The position numbers and the translations under genes were made by a program. A DNA stretch of 47,616 bases from Ruminococcus flavefaciens (GTDB lineage: Bacteria; Bacillota; Clostridia; Oscillospirales; Ruminococcaceae): the NCBI GenBank assembly GCA_902762855.1, contig CACWPR010000024.1, positions 1 to 47,616 of the forward strand, written 5' to 3'. The notes beneath the pieces were generated by a model. That model was given only the letters and a program-made list of their open reading frames with translations, was not told where the DNA came from and made no database searches. Positions 15,781 through 24,459 of the stretch are shown piece by piece (within the stretch, counting starts at the first letter, position 1; every line of letters starts with the position of its first letter).

Positions 15781-17271
15781 TTGAGAAATAAAGACAGAGC
15801 AGGCTCTCATAGTACGATTTTCGCTATTCTGCTGGGAGTGCTGATAATAGTTCAGATAGTGTTGAATACCTACAGTTTTGCAGTTAAAAAGACTGCATAC
15901 CATGAGGATGAGAACCTTAGCTACGGACTTGCAAACAGCTATGACAGGCCGTTCCTCTACGGAAGTTCCTTGCAGGTGCCTGACAATTACGATATATGGA
16001 TGACCGGAAAGGACTTTTATGACTATGAGCGTACCGATGAAAATACACGGTTCCGCTATGACAATGTCTGGTCTAACCTTTCACAAGAGGTGCATCCTCC
16101 GCTCTATTATGCTGTGATACACACCATAAGCTCGGTATTCACCGGGAAGTTCTCCTGGTGGTATGCCTACATCGTAAACGTGATATGTCTTATTGTAACT
16201 CAGATATTCCTGTTTCTGCTCGCATCGAGACTTTGCAGGTCGAGGGCGGCGGGACTGCTGGTATGTGCCTTCTGGGGGTTCAGCCTTGCAGGGCAGAGCA
16301 ACTTTATTTTTCTGAGAAATTATGGTATGCTTACCATGTTTATGGTAATATACGCCTATCTTGCACTTTCGTTGCTGGACTCTGAAAAGCCACGCAGAAG
16401 AGACTATATATGGGTCTGTGTCATAGCATTTCTTGGTGCTATGACTCAGCACTTCTTCCTTGTGACGGCATTTGTGATAACACTTCTGGAATGCCTTTAT
16501 CTATTTGCTAAAAGAAAGGTGAAAAAGGCATTCTTTTTCGGGCTTTCTGCTCTTGCAGGAGTCCTGCTCTCCTTTGCAGCATTCCCGGCAACATTTGAAC
16601 ACCTGAAAAGCGGACGTATCAAGTATTCAGGTGAACCGAGTCTGAAACAGTTCCATGGACTTTTCAGCAGCATAATAGTAAAAGAACTCACCGGATTCAG
16701 ATATATCAGTACCGAGTGGTTCATCTATTTCTGGACCGGCCTTCTGCTGCTCATTATCCTTTCACTTCCGCTTTTATTTCTGTTCAGAAACGAGAAATGG
16801 ATGAAAAGGTTAAGACAGGGGACAGTATCACGCATAAAGAGCATTCCCCACCGGATAACAGCAGTTTCTCCTGGAGCATTCATACTTCTTGCAGCGTCAG
16901 TGACACTTTACATAGTAGTAGCATCTACCGTTTACTACCCTGATTTTGACGACGGCTGTGACAGGTACTTCTTTATGGCCGAGCCACTTCTGATAACAGC
17001 GGCAGCGTCTTTTATATTCTGGATAATACGTAAATTTGACCCCAAAGCAGTACGCTATGCTCTTATGTCAGTGACGACGGCTACCGTTACTGCGCTTATT
17101 TTGTTCCAGAATATCCGCTTTGAGCCGGAGTATCTCATAAAAGCTGCCCCAAAAAACGGTACAGCAAAAAACGGTACAGAATATTTATTTATAGAATGGA
17201 AAATGGGAAACTATATTTATGGCGGAATGAGACCGGAATACTATGTATTCAAACGAGAGATGTCCCAGTGA
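15781..17271 (+). CDS. GT39/ArnT-like polytopic glycosyltransferase
   Basis: 496 residues with about eleven membrane helices and a large first extracytoplasmic loop. The acidic motif HEDE (YHEDENLSYGLANSY) follows helix 1, the position of the catalytic or metal-binding acidic residues in GT-C enzymes such as PMT and ArnT, which use polyprenyl-phosphate sugars. The start is TTG at 15781, with AAGGGGTGG 8 bases upstream; no ATG in frame has such a site. It ends at a strong terminator and is the only gene in its unit. Acceptor unknown; protein, teichoic acid or lipid are possible. Confidence 0.75.
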   Translation: MRNKDRAGSHSTIFAILLGVLIIVQIVLNTYSFAVKKTAYHEDENLSYGLANSYDRPFLYGSSLQVPDNYDIWMTGKDFYDYERTDENTRFRYDNVWSNLSQEVHPPLYYAVIHTISSVFTGKFSWWYAYIVNVICLIVTQIFLFLLASRLCRSRAAGLLVCAFWGFSLAGQSNFIFLRNYGMLTMFMVIYAYLALSLLDSEKPRRRDYIWVCVIAFLGAMTQHFFLVTAFVITLLECLYLFAKRKVKKAFFFGLSALAGVLLSFAAFPATFEHLKSGRIKYSGEPSLKQFHGLFSSIIVKELTGFRYISTEWFIYFWTGLLLLIILSLPLLFLFRNEKWMKRLRQGTVSRIKSIPHRITAVSPGAFILLAASVTLYIVVASTVYYPDFDDGCDRYFFMAEPLLITAAASFIFWIIRKFDPKAVRYALMSVTTATVTALILFQNIRFEPEYLIKAAPKNGTAKNGTEYLFIEWKMGNYIYGGMRPEYYVFKREMSQ

Positions 17272-17283
17272 CCAGATATAAAA

Positions 17284-17321
17284 ATACCCCGGAGTAAATA
17301 TCACTTCGGGGTATGTTTTTT
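17284..17321. terminator. bidirectional terminator between the GT39-like gene and the biosynthetic operon
   Basis: 12-bp stem (17284-17295 with 17303-17314, one G-T) and 7-nt loop, followed by GTTTTTT on the plus strand; the minus strand has TTTTATAT after the stem, so it likely also ends the operon that finishes at 17347. Confidence 0.88.
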
Positions 17322-17346
17322 ATATTGGAACAGACATGGTGCTGTC

Positions 17347-18045
17347 TCAGCATATTTTTTCTTTTATTATCCTGCAAAGTTCTTCTTTATGCTGCTGATA
17401 GTAGAAATGTCCGCCGGACATCGGGACTACCTGACAGGAACCGGAAGTAAAGCGGCTCCAGCTGTTCAGGTCCAGGCCTTTCAGCATAACATCCTCAGTT
17501 CCGCAGAAAACGGTAATATCACAGCCAAAGTCCAGCTTGTCGGGAGAGAGCCTGTAGCTCTCTGCCATGCGGACGTCAGTACAGAGGACACGGTTCAGAG
17601 TGCGTACCAGTTCTTCATCTGCTATCGGAGGAGCGGCACCTGAAAGTCCGTTTGAAGAGAAAAACTCAACGATTTTGTCATCAGGAGCCTTGTCTGAGTC
17701 CGGGAAGCACGTTATCTCCACATCAGGTGCACATCTTCCGGAGAGAAAAACGTGAGCCGGGGAACCCAGTCCGGCAGCCTGTGCCTGACGGACGAGCTCC
17801 GATGTGAGGAGAGTACCCATGCTGTGACCAAAGACCGCATATTCGCCTTCTCTGATGAGGTCTCCGTGAACTTTCAGCAGGTCGGCGGCACACTCTCTTA
17901 TGTCGGTGAGCATAGGCTCAGAGGAACGTGTGAAGCGTCCTGAGAGCTCCATAGGGACCACTCTGAGCTCCTTTGGCAGAAAGCGCTTGAAGGAGCTGTA
18001 GCTTTTAGCAGAGCCTCCTGCATGGGGGAGAAAGAAAAGTACCAT
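17347..18045 (-). CDS. type II thioesterase (alpha/beta hydrolase)
   Basis: 232 residues, the length of the external thioesterases that accompany polyketide and nonribosomal peptide enzymes and remove stalled or mis-primed acyl groups from carrier proteins. Conserved opening LFFLPHAGGSAKSY, nucleophile Ser in GHSMG near residue 74, and catalytic His in MSGGHFYY near 215; the Asp is probably in the FCGTEDVML segment. Last gene of the 13-gene minus-strand operon, starting 1 bp after the acyl carrier protein gene, so the two are translationally coupled. It could also be the product-releasing enzyme. Confidence 0.9.
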   Translation of the reverse strand: MVLFFLPHAGGSAKSYSSFKRFLPKELRVVPMELSGRFTRSSEPMLTDIRECAADLLKVHGDLIREGEYAVFGHSMGTLLTSELVRQAQAAGLGSPAHVFLSGRCAPDVEITCFPDSDKAPDDKIVEFFSSNGLSGAAPPIADEELVRTLNRVLCTDVRMAESYRLSPDKLDFGCDITVFCGTEDVMLKGLDLNSWSRFTSGSCQVVPMSGGHFYYQQHKEELCRIIKEKIC

Positions 18046-18046
18046 A

Positions 18047-18298
18047 TCAGTCCTCTACGGGAGTGCCTTTTTCGTTGAGAAGGTCGAATATCTCGCCCAC
18101 CTTGCTTATGGACGCTACCAGTGAAAGGGGGATGTTGAGCTTGTAGGTATCGGTTATCTCTGAGCCGAGACCGAAAAGTCCGAGAGAGTCAAGGAAGAGG
18201 TCGTCGTAAACGTCAGTATCCCTGGTTATCTCAGAGGGGTCAACTCCGACGTAATCGGAGATAGCCTGCTTGAATTCATCAAAATTAAGGTTGTTCAT
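18047..18298 (-). CDS. acyl carrier protein (second of the cluster)
   Basis: 83-residue carrier protein. The phosphopantetheine attachment site is Ser38 in LFLDSLG, and the flanking helices (residues about 5-16, 38-52, 55-72) fit the ACP/PCP fold. It carries the growing or starter acyl chain as a thioester. The start ATG overlaps the stop of the acyl-AMP ligase gene by one base (TAATG) and the thioesterase gene follows at once, suggesting that ligase, this carrier and the thioesterase form a loading module. Confidence 0.92.
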   Translation of the reverse strand: MNNLNFDEFKQAISDYVGVDPSEITRDTDVYDDLFLDSLGLFGLGSEITDTYKLNIPLSLVASISKVGEIFDLLNEKGTPVED

Positions 18299-19857
18299 TA
18301 TTTATATTCCTTCTTTCTGAGGTATTTGAACTGTATCTTGCCGATGTCCTTGGGTATCTCCTCAACGAGGACTACCTTGTCGGGGACCTTGTAGGCGGAG
18401 AGCTTGCCGTCGAAATAGCGAGCCAGCTCACCACGGGTGACCTTTTCGTCGCCCTTAGGCTGAATATAGGCAACTATCTGCTGTCCGATAACCGGATGGG
18501 GCTCGTCGGTGACTGCGGCTGCTGCTATCTTTGGATGAGTCAGCAGGCAGGCCTCAACCTCCTCAGCATGGACAAGATTTCCTCCACGCTTGATGATACG
18601 CTTGCTTCTTCCGGCAAAACGAACGATACCATTCGGGAGCTTGTTTACAAGGTCGCCTGTGCAGAACCAGCGTCTGCCCTGCTCGTCGGTGAGTATCTTC
18701 TCAGCGGAGAGCTCAGGGTTGCCGAAGTAATTGAGGATAACACCGTCAGTGTATACGCAGAGCTCGCCGACTTCGCCTTCTGCAACGTCGTTATGCTTTT
18801 CGTCAATGACTCTGAAATCTGTGAAGGACAGCTTGCGGAAGTCGCTGGGGTCGGTGCCGGCATCTGTAGCGGAGTCCCATACTACCATAGTGCAGGTCTC
18901 AGAGGAACCAATGATGTTTACAACTCTTATGCCCAGCTTTTCAACGAAGGTATCAGCTATCTCCTTGGGGAGGACCTCTCCTGCGAAGTAGCAGATGCGG
19001 ACACTTGAAAGGTCATATTTGTCGAAGTCCGGAGTGGACAGGAGGACCTTTGCAAGGGTGGATGTGAGCTGGATTATGTTGACCTTGTACTTCTGAACGG
19101 TCTCCAGGAAGGATATTGGGTTGAACTGTGGCTGATACATAACTGTACCGCCCTTGAGTGACATCTGGAGTCCCATGCCGAAGCCGCCCTGATGATAGAG
19201 GGTCATGCCCAGCATCATAACGTCATCTGCGGTAAATCCGAGGTAGTCGCCCATTTCCTTCTGGGTGGAAAGGAATCCGCCGGAAGGAACTGAGAGTATC
19301 TTAGGAGTACCTGTGCTGCCTGATGTGCAGGCAAGTGACATAGTATGCAGGTACTCAGGCTGGTATATATCGCATTCCTTTTCGCCGAACTCAGCGATGA
19401 ACTTTTCAGCGGAAACGTAGGTGCTGTCAGCGGGGATAGCCTCATCGGGAGCAAAGCATACTACCTTATCGAGGGAGAGCTGGCCGGGCACCAGGGCGCT
19501 TACAGCGCCGATAATGTTGTTATTGCGGTATTTCTCGGTGACGAAGAGCACCTTTGAAGTTGTAGCAGGGATGAGCCTTGAAAGCTCCAGGGAGCCGCTC
19601 TGAGGGTCCATGGGGACAGGCTGAGCACCTATTCTTACTGCGGACCAGAACACGATGTACCACTCGATGCTGTTAGGCATACAGATGCCCACTTTATCGT
19701 CCGGACCTATGCCCAGCTTTTTCATAGCAGAGCCGAGGACAGCGGTACGCTCCATGAATTCCTTGTAGGATACGGTCTCGTCGTCTATGCGGAGAGCCGG
19801 CTTATCGGGAGTTTTTTCGGCATAGCCGGCATAGTAATCAAAGAAATTTTCTGACAT
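18298..19857 (-). CDS. acyl-AMP ligase / AMP-dependent acyl-CoA synthetase
   Basis: 519 residues of the ANL adenylating superfamily, which activates a carboxylic acid with ATP and transfers it to CoA or to a carrier protein thiol. Motifs visible: the P-loop-like CTSGSTGTPK, IIGSSET, WFCTGDLV, the hinge FAGRSKRIIKRGG, and the C-terminal catalytic Lys region PKDIGKIQFK. Full length. Located directly before an ACP gene with a 1-bp overlap, it most likely loads that ACP with a starter or side-chain acid. The substrate cannot be read from the sequence with confidence. Confidence 0.93.
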   Translation of the reverse strand: MSENFFDYYAGYAEKTPDKPALRIDDETVSYKEFMERTAVLGSAMKKLGIGPDDKVGICMPNSIEWYIVFWSAVRIGAQPVPMDPQSGSLELSRLIPATTSKVLFVTEKYRNNNIIGAVSALVPGQLSLDKVVCFAPDEAIPADSTYVSAEKFIAEFGEKECDIYQPEYLHTMSLACTSGSTGTPKILSVPSGGFLSTQKEMGDYLGFTADDVMMLGMTLYHQGGFGMGLQMSLKGGTVMYQPQFNPISFLETVQKYKVNIIQLTSTLAKVLLSTPDFDKYDLSSVRICYFAGEVLPKEIADTFVEKLGIRVVNIIGSSETCTMVVWDSATDAGTDPSDFRKLSFTDFRVIDEKHNDVAEGEVGELCVYTDGVILNYFGNPELSAEKILTDEQGRRWFCTGDLVNKLPNGIVRFAGRSKRIIKRGGNLVHAEEVEACLLTHPKIAAAAVTDEPHPVIGQQIVAYIQPKGDEKVTRGELARYFDGKLSAYKVPDKVVLVEEIPKDIGKIQFKYLRKKEYK

Positions 19858-19858
19858 C

Positions 19859-20980
19859 TCACTTACCTCCGTTAAGTCTTGCTGAAATGAAGTCAGCAGC
19901 CTCGTGCTTTACCCAGTGGTACTGTTCGCCGACTGGCATTGCGTGCATGATAGTCTCCTCTGAAACGTAGGAAGGCTTTTCGGCAATGTATATCTTTTCC
20001 TTTTCGCCCAGGGCTTTGTCCCAGAGCTTCTGGGTAGCCTCAGGGGACATCCAGTTGTCGTCGTCGCTGTATGCCATGAGGAAGTCAACGCCGTGTGTGC
20101 CTTCTTCGAGGACTCTCATGCCGTCGAGGTAGTCGTCACTGTACTGATAGGAGCTCCACTTGCCCTTTTTCATCCATATCGGTATGCTGCTCTGGTCAGC
20201 GAAGTTCATGAGCAGTGGGAAGAGGCTCACGCAGGCCTTGACTGTGGGACGCTTTACAGTTGCACGGAAGGCATAGCCGCCGCCCATGCAGAGTCCGAAG
20301 TTGGCCATATTGTTCTCGTCAAGCTCCGGGCGGTCCTCAACGAATTTGTAGATAGCCTCAAAGGCTGATTCGAGCTGCGGACCTCCGCACTTGATGTTGT
20401 TGCTGATTATAGCTGCTCCTGCACCGGGCATATCGGGAGTTATAACCGCAATGCCTCTTTCGTTGAGCGGGTCAGAGAGCATTTCGAGCTCTTCCTTGCA
20501 GCTTCCGATGCCGGAGTATGTGAGTACTACAGGGTAGCTTTTTTTGCTGCCGTCGTCGGGGTAGTGAATGTAAGCTGGGACCTTTCCGAAGGGAGTGTCT
20601 ATCTCCACATACTCCACCTTGTTGTCACAGAGGGAGATGTAGTGCTTGTAGCTCTCCTGTAAGCCGGCGTATATCTCACGCTTATGCTCAAGGTCCTCAA
20701 TGTTTATCATAAAGCAGGCATAATGGCACTGAGTTATCATTTTGGCATATGCTCTTGCAGCTATCCTTCTGCCTGCGGACTCAGCCTTTTCCATAAGTTC
20801 AGTATAGCGCTTTATCTTCTCGCCCCACTCGCCGAGCCATACGGCCTGTATCTGCTTGCCGCTCATGACCTTGATAGCGTCTACCTTTTTGAGGATGTAC
20901 TCTATATCAAAGGGGTCGCTGCCATAGAGGAGGGAGCGTGTAACGACGGGGTTGAGAAGGTCTCTGATTGCCCATTTCAT
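19859..20980 (-). CDS. alpha/beta hydrolase with Cys nucleophile elbow
   Basis: 373 residues: an N-terminal helical cap-like region (about 1-130) and a C-terminal alpha/beta hydrolase domain resembling FrsA/DUF1100 esterases and dienelactone hydrolases. The nucleophile elbow reads GLCMGGG, so the usual Ser is Cys, as in dienelactone hydrolase. A candidate Asp is in AYSDDDNWM and His in YHWVKHEAADF. The ATG at 20980 is chosen because AAAGGAAAG precedes it. One base separates it from the ligase gene. A role in hydrolysis, lactone formation or cyclisation of the cluster product is inferred from context. Confidence 0.82.
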   Translation of the reverse strand: MKWAIRDLLNPVVTRSLLYGSDPFDIEYILKKVDAIKVMSGKQIQAVWLGEWGEKIKRYTELMEKAESAGRRIAARAYAKMITQCHYACFMINIEDLEHKREIYAGLQESYKHYISLCDNKVEYVEIDTPFGKVPAYIHYPDDGSKKSYPVVLTYSGIGSCKEELEMLSDPLNERGIAVITPDMPGAGAAIISNNIKCGGPQLESAFEAIYKFVEDRPELDENNMANFGLCMGGGYAFRATVKRPTVKACVSLFPLLMNFADQSSIPIWMKKGKWSSYQYSDDYLDGMRVLEEGTHGVDFLMAYSDDDNWMSPEATQKLWDKALGEKEKIYIAEKPSYVSEETIMHAMPVGEQYHWVKHEAADFISARLNGGK

Positions 20981-20996
20981 ATATATCTTTCCTTTC

Positions 20997-21356
20997 TTAC
21001 TGACCTGTATACCGCCATGCGCCCTCACGGGTCATTTCGGTGAACTGCATATAGATGCGGTAGGGGTCAACGTGGGTGTGTTTCTGTATCAGGGCGAGCA
21101 TCCTGTCCGCAAGCTCTTTCAGAAATGCAGGCTTGTCATCAGCGCACTCCTGGGGAAGGATGTAGCGGAATTCTGCAAAGAACACCGTATCCTCCGAGCT
21201 GTTCATGTACATGGAGCAGTCGTCCAGCATTACCATGACAGCAGGGAGGGGCTTTCTCAGTATAGCTGAGAGCTCTTTTGCGGACTCGTCGAGAAAGGCT
21301 GTTCTGTCCTCCGGGGAGGGGAATCTGAAGTTGGTTTTCATCTGTGCTATTGGCAT
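20997..21356 (-). CDS. MIF/tautomerase superfamily protein
   Basis: 119 residues resembling macrophage migration inhibitory factor and phenylpyruvate tautomerase. The mature N-terminus would be Pro2 (MPIAQMKTN), the catalytic base of the superfamily. The middle LPAVMVMLDDCSMYMNSSED and the end VDPYRIYMQFTEMTREGAWRYTG follow the MIF pattern in length and strand order. Such enzymes interconvert keto and enol forms. Within a ketosynthase cluster it may tautomerise a beta-keto intermediate or assist a cyclisation, which is inference. An AAAGGA site precedes the ATG. Confidence 0.82.
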   Translation of the reverse strand: MPIAQMKTNFRFPSPEDRTAFLDESAKELSAILRKPLPAVMVMLDDCSMYMNSSEDTVFFAEFRYILPQECADDKPAFLKELADRMLALIQKHTHVDPYRIYMQFTEMTREGAWRYTGQ

Positions 21357-21403
21357 GGTTATATCCTTTTCTTCCTTATATTATAGCTGTTTGCTGGCTG
21401 CTT

Positions 21404-22612
21404 TCAGTTGCAGCGCTTGAATACCAGAGTTGCGTTATGTCCGCCGAAACCAAATGAATTGGAGATGGCAGCATCCACTTTATGCTCCTGAGCCTTGTTT
21501 GGAACATAGTTCAGGTCGAGCTCCGGGTCCGGTTCGTCATAGTGGATAGTAGGCGGTACGATACCTGTCTCGATAGCCTTGATGCAGGCGATAGCCTCAA
21601 GAGCACCTCCGGCGCCGAGGGTATGACCGATAGCGGCCTTTACTGAGGATACCGGGATGTCGTATGCCTTATCGCCGAATACCTCCTTGATAGCCTTTGT
21701 CTCATAGAGGTCATTGAGACCTGTTGAAGTTCCGTGAGCGTTTATGTAGTCAACGGAATCGGGGGACATACCGGCATTGTCCAGAGCCATTCTCATGGAC
21801 TCAGCCATTCCGACACCGTCTGTCTTGGGAGCAGTGAGGTTGAAGGCCTCTCCGCACATTGAAGCTCCTGCCAGCTCACAGTATATCTTAGCACCTCTTG
21901 CCTTTGCAGACTCCTCTGACTCCAGTACTACAGTACCGCCGCCTTCGCCCATGATGAAGCCGTCACGGTTCTTGGTGAAGGGTCTTGCGGCAGTATCGGG
22001 GTTGGGGTTGACTGACATTGCAAGGAGCTGATTGAATCCGCTTACAACAAGGTGAGTAACAGTATTTGAGATACCGCCGGCAACTACCATGTCGCAGAGA
22101 CCGGACTCGATGAACTGCTTGCCCAGAGCGATAGCGTATGCGGAAGATGCACAGGCAGTGCTGACGTTGAAGGCAGGGCCTGTAAAGCCGTATCTGATAG
22201 ATACCAGAGCAGGGAGCTCATTGGGCATCTTTTTCAGAGTGATGTTAAGCGGCTTGTCAAGCTCGTAGTCCTCATAGGAGTTGTCTATGACTCCGTAGAT
22301 AACGCCGACCTTTCTTCCGTCATAGGTCTCGGTGTCAACACCGCAGTCAGCGATAGCCTCTCCTGCGGATGCGAGGCCCATTCTTGTGGTAGTAGTGGTG
22401 GCGTTGAGCTGACGCTTTTTCCAGTACTTCGCTGCCTCAGCCTCGAATGAGGAGTCCACCTCAGCCGCAACAGTAGAGTCATGGCCCTCAAGGGGGATAC
22501 GGGTGATAGTCCTCATGCCGCACTTTCCGGCGATGAGGTTCTCCCAGTACTCAGGAGCGGTATTGCCTATGGCAGTAACTGCTCCGATGCCTGTGATTAC
22601 AACTTTTTTCAT
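21404..22612 (-). CDS. beta-ketoacyl-ACP synthase (KAS II/FabF type)
   Basis: 402-residue ketosynthase catalysing decarboxylative condensation of malonyl-ACP with an acyl primer. The complete Cys-His-His triad is visible: Cys154 in STACASS, His293 in NAHGTSTG, His330 in AAIGHTLGAGG, and Lys325. It is thus an active condensing enzyme, not a chain-length factor or decarboxylating KSQ variant. It is the only ketosynthase of the operon. It resembles FabF, but the neighbours (private ACPs, AT, crotonases) indicate a specialised pathway rather than the housekeeping fab cluster. Confidence 0.94.
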   Translation of the reverse strand: MKKVVITGIGAVTAIGNTAPEYWENLIAGKCGMRTITRIPLEGHDSTVAAEVDSSFEAEAAKYWKKRQLNATTTTTRMGLASAGEAIADCGVDTETYDGRKVGVIYGVIDNSYEDYELDKPLNITLKKMPNELPALVSIRYGFTGPAFNVSTACASSAYAIALGKQFIESGLCDMVVAGGISNTVTHLVVSGFNQLLAMSVNPNPDTAARPFTKNRDGFIMGEGGGTVVLESEESAKARGAKIYCELAGASMCGEAFNLTAPKTDGVGMAESMRMALDNAGMSPDSVDYINAHGTSTGLNDLYETKAIKEVFGDKAYDIPVSSVKAAIGHTLGAGGALEAIACIKAIETGIVPPTIHYDEPDPELDLNYVPNKAQEHKVDAAISNSFGFGGHNATLVFKRCN

Positions 22613-22630
22613 AAATAAAACCTCTTTTTC

Positions 22631-23752
22631 TCAGCCAAGGATTTTGTCCCAGGCTGCCTTGTCCTTATGGACGTATGTGCCGCAGCCATAAGCGGAGCTG
22701 AGTCTGTCGAGCTCTGCAAAAATGGTCTCGGCACCGAATTCCTTATAGTAATCTGCCGGTGACTTTGAAAGTCCCAGTGTATCCTGTATAGCGTCAGCGA
22801 GGATATTTTTCATGCCGCTCTCGATGCTTGCATTGACAGTCTCGTTAAGTATCATAGCTATCATTGATAGCTCGGCGCTGTCTGTACTCTTGCCCGTAGC
22901 AGGGATGTTCTCTGCGGCGAAGTCAAGGAACTTGCCGGACTCCTTAGGACAGCCCTGAGCCAGCCAGCCGTTCATCTTTTCAAAGCCGTAGGACAGGAGG
23001 GCCTTATTGCGCTCGATGAGGAAGCTCTCAGGACTTCCGGCCATAAGACCGAGACTTACTGAGTCAAGGACCTCAAAGGGGCCTGCAACGGAGAATATAC
23101 CGCTGAGAGCCTTGTCAAGCTCAGCAGGTGAGACATCGAGCTCCTCGGTGAGCCTGATAGCATGGGAGACCATGCAGGCGAGTATCTGATTGAGATACAT
23201 GTGATACTGTCCGGAGAATGTGATAGGAGTCTTTCCGCATCCCAGGATTATGGGAGAAGTATCTCTGATGAATATTGATGCAGTCTCCGGGAGGATGTTG
23301 AACTCCACGAAGCCTGTGAGCTTTACAGGGTAGAAGAAGTGTATGCCCATGCAGCGCTTCTTGACTTCAATATCGCTGAATATCTCAGCTATGTCAAGGG
23401 AGGAGGTGTTAGTGGCGAAAAGGCAGAGAGGATTTGCTATCTTCTCCAGCTTTGCAAAGAGCTCCTTCTTTGCAGCCATGTCCTCATATATTGCTTCTAT
23501 AATGATATTGCAGAGCTTGAAGTCGTTGAGGTCTGATGTGAACTTGAAGTTAGTCTTTTTCAGCTCATACTCAGCGTTAGTGAGCTTTTTGCGCTTGAGG
23601 CTCTTCTCAAGAGTCTTGTTGACTTCCTTTGTATTCTCCTCCTCGTTGCCTGCTATGTCGTAGACAACGAAGGTTGCTTCTCTTATCTTGTCAAACAGGA
23701 GACTGAAAATGTCCCTGCCCATTTTGCCGTAGCCGACAATACCTATTCTCAT
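22631..23752 (-). CDS. 3-hydroxyacyl-CoA dehydrogenase family protein
   Basis: 373 residues with an N-terminal Rossmann domain (GIVGYGKMG, residues 4-12) and a C-terminal helical domain. Catalytic His lies in MGIHFFYPVKL with the following Glu in FVEF, as in 3-hydroxyacyl- and 3-hydroxybutyryl-CoA dehydrogenases. The protein is longer than clostridial Hbd (about 280 residues) and has an extra C-terminal segment. In this operon it probably reduces a 3-keto intermediate, replacing an SDR-type ketoreductase. Its start overlaps the preceding crotonase stop (ATGA), so they are translationally coupled. Confidence 0.88.
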   Translation of the reverse strand: MRIGIVGYGKMGRDIFSLLFDKIREATFVVYDIAGNEEENTKEVNKTLEKSLKRKKLTNAEYELKKTNFKFTSDLNDFKLCNIIIEAIYEDMAAKKELFAKLEKIANPLCLFATNTSSLDIAEIFSDIEVKKRCMGIHFFYPVKLTGFVEFNILPETASIFIRDTSPIILGCGKTPITFSGQYHMYLNQILACMVSHAIRLTEELDVSPAELDKALSGIFSVAGPFEVLDSVSLGLMAGSPESFLIERNKALLSYGFEKMNGWLAQGCPKESGKFLDFAAENIPATGKSTDSAELSMIAMILNETVNASIESGMKNILADAIQDTLGLSKSPADYYKEFGAETIFAELDRLSSAYGCGTYVHKDKAAWDKILG

Positions 23753-24459
23753 AGTGATGTACCCTCCTTCTTGGATAAATATTCCGAAAGATATGAGTCA
23801 CGCTTAGCCGGGTCGAACGTTCCCTGTGCAGAGATTTGCTCGATGAGAGCCACAGCCTCAGCGAGTCCCTGCTTTTTAGCTGCGAAAATATCTGCCCAGC
23901 CTATCTCAAAGGCCTTCTCAGCGGGGATAAGCTCCCCTGACATTACCAGCTCGTAGGCATTCTGAATACCGCAGATAGCGATAGTCCTTGCAACTCCGCC
24001 AAGTGCAGGGAGTATGCCGAAGGTAGATTCCGGCTGACCTACTCTTGCGTTCTTCTCGATGACTCTGTAGCAGCAGTTGACAGCAATCTCACTGCCTGAG
24101 CCTATACAGAATCCGGTCACCACACTTACCGTGGGGAAGGGGAGCTTGTGCAGGAATGTGAAGAAATGCTTTTGTTTTATGTGACCTTCGGGGAGTTCAC
24201 CTGTCTCCTCGTTGAAAACTTCCTTTGCGGACCTCTCTGAGAGAGCGTCCACGTCAGCGCCAACGCTGAAATGTCGGCCTGCGCCCTGTATGATAAGGCC
24301 CCTGCATCCGCCCTGAGCGGCCTGGTCCTCTATCTCGGCCATTATGCTCTCGTACTCACGGAAGAAGTCAGCGGTCATGAGGTTATTGCCCTCCATGTCC
24401 ATAGTGAGTATGAGGATGCCGTTGTCCTTTTCGAGTATCATTCCGTTGTTCGCACCCAT
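23749..24459 (-). CDS. enoyl-CoA hydratase/isomerase (crotonase) family, copy 2
   Basis: 236 residues of the crotonase fold. The oxyanion-hole segment is RHFSVGADV and both Glu positions used by hydratases are filled: one in GSGSEIAVNC and one in GQPESTFGILPALGG. It could dehydrate a 3-hydroxyacyl thioester or shift a double bond. Overlap with the next gene by ATGA and with the previous by TGATG shows tight coupling. Differs from the other crotonase of the operon (25302-26021), so the two probably act on different positions or steps. Confidence 0.9.
   Translation of the reverse strand: MGANNGMILEKDNGILILTMDMEGNNLMTADFFREYESIMAEIEDQAAQGGCRGLIIQGAGRHFSVGADVDALSERSAKEVFNEETGELPEGHIKQKHFFTFLHKLPFPTVSVVTGFCIGSGSEIAVNCCYRVIEKNARVGQPESTFGILPALGGVARTIAICGIQNAYELVMSGELIPAEKAFEIGWADIFAAKKQGLAEAVALIEQISAQGTFDPAKRDSYLSEYLSKKEGTSL

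Noticed and set aside
15761..15784. Leader peptide MKKGWIY overlapping the TTG start of the GT39-like gene
   Set aside because: Its ATG lies in the end of the mobile element and has no ribosome binding site; the purine run inside it is better read as the site for the TTG start.
21404..22612. Housekeeping fatty acid synthesis locus around the FabF-like gene
   Set aside because: fabH, fabG, fabZ, enoyl reductase and acetyl-CoA carboxylase genes are absent, and private ligase, thioesterases and tautomerase are present instead.
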